From: CAYTET01 sp964436975
GTDB taxonomy: Bacteria; Bacillota_I; Bacilli_A; Erysipelotrichales; Erysipelotrichaceae
Assembly: GCA_964436975.1 (NCBI GenBank)
Contig: CAYTET010000030.1
Span: forward strand, 1 to 22,730
Length of the DNA stretch: 22,730 nt
Direction: 5' to 3'
Shown: positions 13,624 to 19,288 of the stretch, piece by piece
Numbering within the stretch: position 1 is the stretch's first letter
Layout: every line of letters starts with the position of its first letter
Notes under the pieces: model-generated
Told to the model about the DNA's origin: nothing
The model's input: the letters and a program-made list of their open reading frames with translations, nothing else
Databases searched by the model: none
Program-made: the position numbers and the translations under genes

Positions 13624-13649
13624 ATAAACCCGCCGGCCGGCGGGTTTAT
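13624..13649. terminator. Bidirectional terminator between coaX and the HAD gene
   Basis: A perfect 26-bp palindrome: ATAAACCCGCC at the left end and its complement at the right, centred on GGCC, with A/T flanks. It serves coaX on the plus strand and the convergent HAD gene on the minus strand. Confidence 0.85.
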
Positions 13650-13661
13650 TGTTTAATTGAT

Positions 13662-14501
13662 TCAGTTCTGGCTGAGGGTCTTGTTGTAGGCGATGACTTC
13701 ATCAATGGCCTGCGCCACGGTTTTAGCGGAGTGGGCGCAGTATTTGCGGATATGAGGATCGCCGGAAGCCATGCCATAGGCATGACCGCTGTAGAGCATC
13801 ATGGATATATCGTTATCGGCATCGCCGATTACCGCAATTTCATTATCGCTCAGATTATAGTGGGCCATAATCATCCGCAGTCCGTAGCCCTTGTCGATGC
13901 CGGGCGCCATGTATTCAATGGTGCGGAAGCCGGAAGAATAAATGTCAAAGTAGTCGGCATAGCGGTCCCGCATCAGCCAGACAAACTCTTCAATATCCGC
14001 TGTTTCCGGAGCCAGATGGGCCAGTTTGACGACATCAACGATGTCATCGCTGTCGAAGTAGGTTTCCAGATCATAGCGGTGATAGGAAGTTGCCTTGTTG
14101 ACATTATAGTTAGGCTTTTTGACATTGGAGGCATAATGGGAGTTAACCACGACGCCGCCATCAACCAGCATGGCCGTCATATTGAGATTTTTGGTTTCCG
14201 GCTGGCGGTAGAAGTCCTTGATCATCTTGGCGCAGTGACTGCGGTTGAGATAGACCAGATGCTGGATGTTCTCAATAACCGTCATGGCGCCGTTTTCCCC
14301 GATGATGTCACAGGGCAGGCCGATCTGGGCCAGCAGCTGTTCCAGAAAGTTCTGGTGGCGGCCGGAGGCAATCGCAAATTTAATGCCGTTTTCGTTAAGC
14401 CGGTGGATGGCTGCCAGATTGTAGTCAGGCAGATAAGAGCCGTGCTGCTGGTCTCTTACCAGCAGGGTGCCATCCAAATCCGAAACAAACAATTTGATCA
14501 T
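13662..14501 (-). CDS. Cof-type HAD-superfamily phosphatase
   Basis: The 279-residue product is a HAD hydrolase of the Cof (type IIB) group. Motif I is SDLDGTL with nucleophile Asp8 and acid/base Asp10, motif II includes AIASGR, and the C-terminal motifs are DKGYGLR and VIGDADNDISM. The cap domain lies between about residues 85 and 190. These enzymes dephosphorylate sugar phosphates or nucleotides, often with broad specificity. AAAGGA lies 7 bases before ATG. It is divergent from rpiB and convergent with coaX. Confidence 0.92.
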   Translation of the reverse strand: MIKLFVSDLDGTLLVRDQQHGSYLPDYNLAAIHRLNENGIKFAIASGRHQNFLEQLLAQIGLPCDIIGENGAMTVIENIQHLVYLNRSHCAKMIKDFYRQPETKNLNMTAMLVDGGVVVNSHYASNVKKPNYNVNKATSYHRYDLETYFDSDDIVDVVKLAHLAPETADIEEFVWLMRDRYADYFDIYSSGFRTIEYMAPGIDKGYGLRMIMAHYNLSDNEIAVIGDADNDISMMLYSGHAYGMASGDPHIRKYCAHSAKTVAQAIDEVIAYNKTLSQN

Positions 14502-14555
14502 TAAGGTGTCCTTTCCGCCCCAGGTGCATTATCCTCTAATAAGGGACTCTATTTA

Positions 14556-14564
14556 TGATACAAT
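14556..14564 (+). promoter_or_regulatory. Extended -10 promoter of rpiB
   Basis: TGATACAAT is an extended -10 element 38 bases before ATG 14603; the -35 region is weak. The adjacent 14502-14550 must also hold the promoter of the divergent HAD gene, which I could not place. Confidence 0.5.
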
Positions 14565-14602
14565 AATTGTGTTAAATAAACTAAAAACAGGAGATAAAAA
14601 AC

Positions 14603-15055
14603 ATGAAAATTGGTATTGGCAATGATCATACCGCCGTGGAAATGAAAAATGCCATCAGCGTGTATCTGGAAGCAAAGGGCTATGAAATCGTCAACTACGG
14701 CACCGATTCTACGGAACGGGCTGATTATCCGGTTTATGGCGCCCGGGTGGGCCGGGCTGTTGCCAATCATGAAGTTGACCTGGGCATTCTGATCTGCGGA
14801 ACCGGGGTGGGAATTTCTTTGGCCGCCAATAAGATTGACGGTGTAAGAGCCTGTGTCTGCTCCGAACCCTATTCTGCCAAGCTGTCCCGGCAGCATAACA
14901 ACACCAACATTATCGCTTTCGGGGCGCGGGTTGTCGGCATTGAACTGGCCAAGATGATTGTTGATGAATGGCTTAATGCTTCTTTCGAAGGCGGCCGCCA
15001 TGCCGGCCGGGTCGAGATGATTTCCAAACTGGAAAAGGGTCTGCCCATCGAATAG
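14603..15055 (+). CDS. rpiB: Ribose-5-phosphate isomerase B / LacA-LacB-type isomerase
   Basis: The 150-residue protein carries the RpiB signs: GNDHTAVEMK with Asp8 and His9, LICGTGVGISLAANK with the catalytic Cys, and RQHNNTNIIAFG with the ring-opening His. RpiB interconverts ribose 5-phosphate and ribulose 5-phosphate in the pentose phosphate pathway. The same family includes allose- and galactose-6-phosphate isomerases. A single stand-alone copy, not an A/B pair, and the absence of sugar genes beside it favour RpiB. AGGAG precedes the start. Confidence 0.9.
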   Translation: MKIGIGNDHTAVEMKNAISVYLEAKGYEIVNYGTDSTERADYPVYGARVGRAVANHEVDLGILICGTGVGISLAANKIDGVRACVCSEPYSAKLSRQHNNTNIIAFGARVVGIELAKMIVDEWLNASFEGGRHAGRVEMISKLEKGLPIE

Positions 15056-15076
15056 TTTCTGACAGATTTCACCAAA

Positions 15077-15108
15077 ACAGTCCGCTGATTGAGACGGGCT
15101 GTTTTTTT
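15077..15108 (+). terminator. Terminator after rpiB
   Basis: ACAGTCCG (15077-15084) pairs with CGGGCTGT (15095-15102), one T-G pair, 10-base loop, then a run of seven T (15102-15108). Confidence 0.85.
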
Positions 15109-15277
15109 GATTCGCCTAAAGCCTTCCGGAGATAAACTGATCCTGGGATATCTGTAACTTGGCGTATCGACGGGAAAGCGCCGTATCGGCCTTAAATATA
15201 TCATCGTGACGGGACCACCCCGTTATACTGTTAAAGCAGAATTAGATGATGCACTTAATTATAATTGCCATGATTGT

Positions 15278-15297
15278 CTATAAACAGCCGGCGGCTG
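15278..15297 (-). terminator. Possible weak terminator after queH
   Basis: On the minus strand, CAGCC-GCC-GGCTG forms a short GC-rich stem right after the queH stop, followed by TTTATAGA. The T tract is poor. The rest of this convergent spacer (15109-15277) holds no gene that I can see, only another small hairpin (ACGGG/CCCGT, 15209-15223) and two copies of CGTATCG 19 bases apart. Confidence 0.4.
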
Positions 15298-15301
15298 CCG
15301 C

Positions 15302-15991
15302 TTATTCGTTATCTGAACTGATGGCTTTCAGGACGGCGTTGTGCTGCGCTGTTCTTTTCAGCATGTCCTGATAGGAATACAGACAGCCGCAGTAATTCTG
15401 CCGGTACAGCCCGTTGGCCCGGGCAATGGCATCGCCTTTCTCAAGTCCGCCCTGTTTCTTAAAGTCGGAATGGAAATAAGCCACAGTTGGATAATCGGCA
15501 GCGATTCTGTCACCGATCTGATTCAGCAAAACGGAATCTTTCTGCCGGGAGACGGTCATGACCGTTGTGAAATAGCTGAACTGGTGCTGGCTGGCATAGG
15601 CCATGGCTGACCGCATCCGCAGCTGGTAGCAGAGGGCACAGCGCCGGCCTCTTTCCGGTTCGTCCTTCAGCGGGGCAATTTTAGCCAAATAGTTTTCGCC
15701 GTCATACGGGGTTTTAACCAGTTTGACATCCGCCTGGTACTGGTCATTGAAGATTTTCAGATAGCGGACCAGCTCATCGTAGCGGCGCTGGTATTCGGCA
15801 AAGGGATAGATATTGTCATTGTTGAAATACAGCGTCATGTCAAAATAGCGGTGCAGGTACAGCAAAGGCCAGCAGGCACATACGGCACAGCAGGTATGCA
15901 TCAGCAGCGTCGGCTTGGGCTGGACATTTTCCAGTTTGGCCAGCAGCTGCTGACCGGACTGGTACCAGTATTCTTTAGCTTCCGGTCTCAT
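15302..15991 (-). CDS. queH: Epoxyqueuosine reductase QueH
   Basis: The 229-residue product is QueH, the enzyme that replaces QueG in many Bacillota and performs the last step of queuosine synthesis: reduction of epoxyqueuosine to queuosine in tRNA. Cysteines that bind the iron-sulfur cluster and a second metal are seen in MHTCCAVCAC (Cys34, Cys35), RRCALCYQLR and NYCGCLYS. The gene overlaps queA by four bases (ATGA), so translation is coupled. Confidence 0.93.
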   Translation of the reverse strand: MRPEAKEYWYQSGQQLLAKLENVQPKPTLLMHTCCAVCACWPLLYLHRYFDMTLYFNNDNIYPFAEYQRRYDELVRYLKIFNDQYQADVKLVKTPYDGENYLAKIAPLKDEPERGRRCALCYQLRMRSAMAYASQHQFSYFTTVMTVSRQKDSVLLNQIGDRIAADYPTVAYFHSDFKKQGGLEKGDAIARANGLYRQNYCGCLYSYQDMLKRTAQHNAVLKAISSDNE

Positions 15992-17013
15992 AGTATCAGC
16001 ATGCAGTCGCCAAAGGAAAAGAAACGGTACTTTTCCGCTACCGCATGATTATAAGCCGCAAAGATCAACTCCTTGCCGGCTAAAGCCGACACCAGCATGA
16101 TCAGAGTTGATTTGGGCAGATGGAAATTGGTCAGCAGGGCATCGACGGCCTTGAACTGGTAGCCCGGGAAGATGAAAATGTCAGTTGCTTCATGGCACTC
16201 CTTGAAGCAGCCGTATTTAGTGTAGATGGCTTCCAGGGTCCGCACCGAAGTGGTGCCGATGGCGATGATGCGCCGGCCGTCGGCTTTAGCCTGATTCAGC
16301 AGGTCAGCCGTGGCTGGCGAGACATCATAGAATTCGGAATGCATGATATGCTGGCTGATATCGTCAACCTCAACCGGCCGGAAGGTTCCCAGACCGATCT
16401 GCAGGGTGATGTCAGCAACCGTGCAGCCTTTAGCCCGGATCTGGTCAAAAGTCTGCGGGGTAAAGTGCAGCCCGGCCGTGGGGGCGGCGGCGCTGCCTTC
16501 CACTTTGGCATAGACGGTCTGATAGCGCTGCGGATCATTTAGTTTTTCTTTAATGTAGGGCGGCAGGGGCACTTCGCCCAGTTCGTCCAACACTTCCATG
16601 AAGATGCCCTGATAAATCATCTTGAACCAGCGGACTCCGGCGTCGCCTATCTTGACGCAGCGGGCCTGCAGCTGACCGTCGCCGAAACTGATCAGGGTGT
16701 CCAGATGAACAATGCGGGCATTGCCGACCAGACATTCCCAGACATCATCTTCATGCTGCTTCAGCAGCAGCACTTCCACATGGCCGTTAGTTTCCGGCTT
16801 AATTCCGTAAAGACGGGCCGGAATGACTTTGGTATTATTGCGGACAATGACATCGCCCGGTTTCAGATAATCGACAAATTCGGTAAACTGGTGGTCAGAA
16901 AAAGACCGGCTGGCCCGGTCAACAACCATCATGCGGCTGTTGCTGCGGCTGGCCAGCGGGGTCTGGGCAATCAGTTCAGCCGGCAGCCGATAATCAAAAT
17001 CGTCAGTACGCAT
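15988..17013 (-). CDS. queA: S-adenosylmethionine:tRNA ribosyltransferase-isomerase
   Basis: The 341-residue enzyme transfers the ribosyl part of S-adenosylmethionine to preQ1 in tRNA, forming epoxyqueuosine. Family marks are the start DFDYRLPAELIAQ, the block RNNTKVIPARL, APTAGLHFT in the middle and LLTNFHLPKSTL near the end. Length is normal. The gene sits between tgt (2-base gap) and queH (4-base overlap), so the enzymes of three consecutive steps are made from one message. Confidence 0.96.
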   Translation of the reverse strand: MRTDDFDYRLPAELIAQTPLASRSNSRMMVVDRASRSFSDHQFTEFVDYLKPGDVIVRNNTKVIPARLYGIKPETNGHVEVLLLKQHEDDVWECLVGNARIVHLDTLISFGDGQLQARCVKIGDAGVRWFKMIYQGIFMEVLDELGEVPLPPYIKEKLNDPQRYQTVYAKVEGSAAAPTAGLHFTPQTFDQIRAKGCTVADITLQIGLGTFRPVEVDDISQHIMHSEFYDVSPATADLLNQAKADGRRIIAIGTTSVRTLEAIYTKYGCFKECHEATDIFIFPGYQFKAVDALLTNFHLPKSTLIMLVSALAGKELIFAAYNHAVAEKYRFFSFGDCMLIL

Positions 17014-17015
17014 TT

Positions 17016-18158
17016 TTAAAACCCCTTTGCATCGGCATCATAAAGATGATGCTTCTGATAGTATGCTTCTTTGAAATCCGCAAACCGGTCTTCCTGAATG
17101 GCCTGCCGGCACTGCTCCATCAGATGGGTCAGATAGCGCAGATTGTGAATTGACAGCAGCCGCAGACCCAGGCCTTCGTTTTCGCGGAACAGATGGCGCA
17201 GATAGGAGCGGGTGTAATGGGTGCAGGTATAGCAGTCGCATTCCGGATCAAGCGGTGTAAAATCATATTCATATTCCTTTTTCTTGATATTGATCCGGCC
17301 CTGGGAAGTCATCAGGGTGCCGTGGCGGGCAATCCGGGTCGGCAGAACACAGTCATACATGTCAATGCCGTCGACAATGCCCTGCAGAATGGCGTCCGGG
17401 CTGCCGACGCCCATCAGGTATTTGACTTTTTCCCGGGGCAGATTGGCGACCGCATAGGCCATTTCCCTGAACATGGCGGCCTTGTCTTCGCCGACACTGG
17501 TGCCGCCGATGGCATAGCCTTCAAAATCCATGGCGGTCAGCTGGCTGGCCGAATAATGGCGCAGATCCTCATATTCGCCGCCCTGAACAATTCCGAATAA
17601 GGCCTGCTGGCCATAGCGCTGGTGGGCATCCTGGCACCGCTTAGCCCAGCGCAGCGTTCTTTCAACGCTGTCTTTCATGTATTCATAGCTGGCCGGCCAG
17701 GGCGGGCATTCATCAAAGCACATGATGATGTCGGCTCCCAGTTTATTCTGGGTCTGGATGGAAATCTCCGGTGACATAAATAAAGCCGAGCCGTCCAGAT
17801 TGCTTTTAAAATGGACGCCTTCTTCTTTGATATGGCGGATGTCAGCCAGGGAAAAGACCTGAAAGCCGCCGGAATCAGTCAGCATGGGCCGGCTGTAATT
17901 CATAAATTTGTGCAGACCGCCGGCCGCCGCAATGACATCAGCGCCGGGGCGCAGCCAGCAGTGATAGGTGTTGGCCAGAATGATGCCGGCATTAAGATCA
18001 TAAAGCTCTTCCGGGGAAACAAACTTAACGGTTGCCTGGGTTCCCACCGGCATGAAAATAGGGGTCTCCACGGTGCCGTGGGGCGTATGCAGCAGCCCGG
18101 TGCGGGCCCCGGACTGGCGGCAGATATGGGTAATTTCAAAAGAAATGGCTGGGGTCAT
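17016..18158 (-). CDS. tgt: tRNA-guanine transglycosylase
   Basis: The 380-residue enzyme swaps guanine 34 for preQ1 in tRNAs with GUN anticodons. It shows the catalytic DSGGFQVFSL, the substrate-binding FDECPPW, IVQGGEYEDLR, the nucleophile segment GIDMYDCVLPTR and a zinc site CDCYTCTHYTRSYLRHL. ATG 18158 is preferred over TTG 18173, since AAAGGAA lies between them at the right spacing and the longer form would translate its own ribosome binding site. It is the first gene of the tgt-queA-queH operon. No preQ1 riboswitch is visible in the short leader. No preQ1 synthesis genes (queC, D, E, F) are present here, so preQ1 must be made elsewhere or salvaged. Confidence 0.96.
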   Translation of the reverse strand: MTPAISFEITHICRQSGARTGLLHTPHGTVETPIFMPVGTQATVKFVSPEELYDLNAGIILANTYHCWLRPGADVIAAAGGLHKFMNYSRPMLTDSGGFQVFSLADIRHIKEEGVHFKSNLDGSALFMSPEISIQTQNKLGADIIMCFDECPPWPASYEYMKDSVERTLRWAKRCQDAHQRYGQQALFGIVQGGEYEDLRHYSASQLTAMDFEGYAIGGTSVGEDKAAMFREMAYAVANLPREKVKYLMGVGSPDAILQGIVDGIDMYDCVLPTRIARHGTLMTSQGRINIKKKEYEYDFTPLDPECDCYTCTHYTRSYLRHLFRENEGLGLRLLSIHNLRYLTHLMEQCRQAIQEDRFADFKEAYYQKHHLYDADAKGF

Positions 18159-18264
18159 AGAAGTTCCTTTCAAGCGCTACTATCATAACATATCGCCCCG
18201 GCTAAAAAAAGATTGGGGAAACCGGGCTGACGGTGACAATTATGAAGCAGAAGGAATGATAAAT

Positions 18265-18621
18265 ATGAACAACAGCATCCAGATGATGGCCGCCATTATT
18301 GTCCGGCTGGAGAAGTACCAGCAGGCCGGGGGCATGGACGCCGGCCAGATCAGCCAGCTGATCGGCAGCCTGAAACAGCTGATGACGGCGGCCAATACGG
18401 ACCGGATGACCGCCGTCTGGGATGAAGTGGCCGATTATGCGGTCGCCCAATGCCGGCTGCAGCAGGATATCAATGCCTATGCCTTCAGCCATATGCCGGC
18501 AGTGGCTGAACGGCTGAATCTTTCGGTGCGTTCGCTGTACCGGCGGCTCAATGACGGCTTTTCGGCGGCGGAAAGGGCTGTTATCATCAAACTGATGCAG
18601 CAGGAAACCCATGACCGCTGA
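18265..18621 (+). CDS. Small putative helix-turn-helix protein (first of a pair)
   Basis: The 118-residue product is mostly helical. A likely helix-turn-helix lies at about residues 78-97 (AVAERLNLSVRSLYRRLNDG), where LSVRSLYRRL fits a recognition helix of the sort seen in DNA-binding regulators. The N-terminal 70 residues are Gln- and Met-rich helices, perhaps for dimer formation. ATG 18265 is chosen because AAGGA lies 9 bases upstream; ATG 18256 is too close to it. Its end overlaps the next gene by 11 bases, so both are made together. I do not recognise the family; function is inferred only from the motif. Confidence 0.6.
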   Translation: MNNSIQMMAAIIVRLEKYQQAGGMDAGQISQLIGSLKQLMTAANTDRMTAVWDEVADYAVAQCRLQQDINAYAFSHMPAVAERLNLSVRSLYRRLNDGFSAAERAVIIKLMQQETHDR

Positions 18622-19036
18622 TCAGGACCAGGCGGTGCTGAACCGCCGGATTGATGAACTGATGGACCGGCTGCGCCAGCCGGAAGTGTCATATGCCATC
18701 GTCGGCGACAAATTGGCTGTCCATGTCACCAGCCGGCTGGATAAGGGAATTATCAGCAGCCGTTCGGTTGTTAATGCCGGCGGCCGCTTGCCGACAGGAC
18801 CCAACGTTATAGAGCAGGCGGTTTACCGGGAAGTGGGCCGGCAGATGGAGCTGGAAAGAATTGTCCGGGCCGTCAATGCCATCGGCTGGCCGCTGGACCG
18901 GCTGGTTTTTATCAGCCGCCGGCTGCAGCGGTGCCGGGTTGAACGGATAATGATGACCTATACCATCAGCTCCCGGGCTTATTACACCAGTCTGCGGCGG
19001 GCTGAAAGACAGTTCGGCCGGCTTTATGATCTGTAA
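18611..19036 (+). CDS. Small putative DNA-binding protein, ArpU/RinA-like end (second of a pair)
   Basis: The 141-residue product has an Arg-rich, charged sequence. Its C-terminal part (GWPLDRLVFISRR, then TISSRAYYTSLRRAERQFGRL) has the look of the final helix-turn-helix of sigma-region-4-like phage late regulators such as ArpU and RinA, where SxRxYY precedes a last helix rich in Arg and Ala. This likeness is by eye and weak. The N-terminal half (about residues 1-70) has no known motif. The start overlaps the previous gene by 11 bases. No phage structural or integrase genes are visible around it, so it is not obviously part of a prophage. Confidence 0.6.
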   Translation: MTADQDQAVLNRRIDELMDRLRQPEVSYAIVGDKLAVHVTSRLDKGIISSRSVVNAGGRLPTGPNVIEQAVYREVGRQMELERIVRAVNAIGWPLDRLVFISRRLQRCRVERIMMTYTISSRAYYTSLRRAERQFGRLYDL

Positions 19037-19152
19037 ATTATGATTAAAATGACAGTATCGGAAAAAGGTGTGAATAGTGTCAAAAAGGGCAGTTTCAGGT
19101 TATACACAATGAAATAAAGACGATTAATGTATACAGTTATACACTAAAAACC

Positions 19153-19173
19153 GGCCTGAAAAGGCCTTTTTTT
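19153..19173 (+). terminator. Terminator after the small regulator pair
   Basis: GGCCT (19153-19157) pairs with AGGCC (19162-19166) across a GAAA loop, preceded by A-rich sequence and followed by seven T (19167-19173). Confidence 0.75.
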
Positions 19174-19219
19174 CACGAAAAGTGTATAAAATTAAGGCTG
19201 ACGGGCCCAGGAGGGCCGT

Positions 19220-19248
19220 TTGACATCGCTTACATTTGTCAATATATT
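19220..19248 (+). promoter_or_regulatory. Near-consensus sigma-A promoter with overlapping dyad
   Basis: A perfect TTGACA (19220-19225) and TATATT (19243-19248) are exactly 17 bases apart, about 40 bases before the PRD regulator's ATG. TTGACA and TGTCAA (19237-19242) form an inverted repeat with an 11-base spacer that fills the promoter, so a repressor could bind here. No sigma-54 type -24/-12 sequence is seen in this spacer. Confidence 0.8.
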
Positions 19249-19288
19249 AAAATCGTAATGTATGAATGTATAAAAGGGGCGGACCATA

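Larger units (their letters stand above)
19100..19271. repeat. Cluster of TTATACAC / ATGTAT motifs
   Basis: TTATACAC occurs at 19100-19107 and 19137-19144, and its complement at 19182-19189. TTATACACT (19137-19145) and AGTGTATAA (19181-19189) form a 9-bp inverted repeat that encloses the terminator hairpin. ATGTAT occurs at 19127-19132, 19258-19263 and 19266-19271, the last two in direct repeat just before the regulator gene. These may be binding sites for one of the flanking regulators. Confidence 0.55.

Noticed and set aside
13731..14504. 257-residue open frame on the plus strand
   Set aside because: Exactly antisense to the HAD phosphatase with its conserved motifs; the translated sequence has no family features.
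15109..15301. Extra small gene or RNA in the spacer between rpiB and queH
   Set aside because: Only short hairpins and a 7-base repeat are seen; no frame with a ribosome binding site and no recognisable RNA.
18159..18173. Upstream TTG start for tgt
   Set aside because: The added codons contain the ribosome binding site of ATG 18158.
18159..18264. preQ1 riboswitch upstream of tgt
   Set aside because: The leader before tgt is too short and has no pseudoknot-like pattern of preQ1 aptamers.
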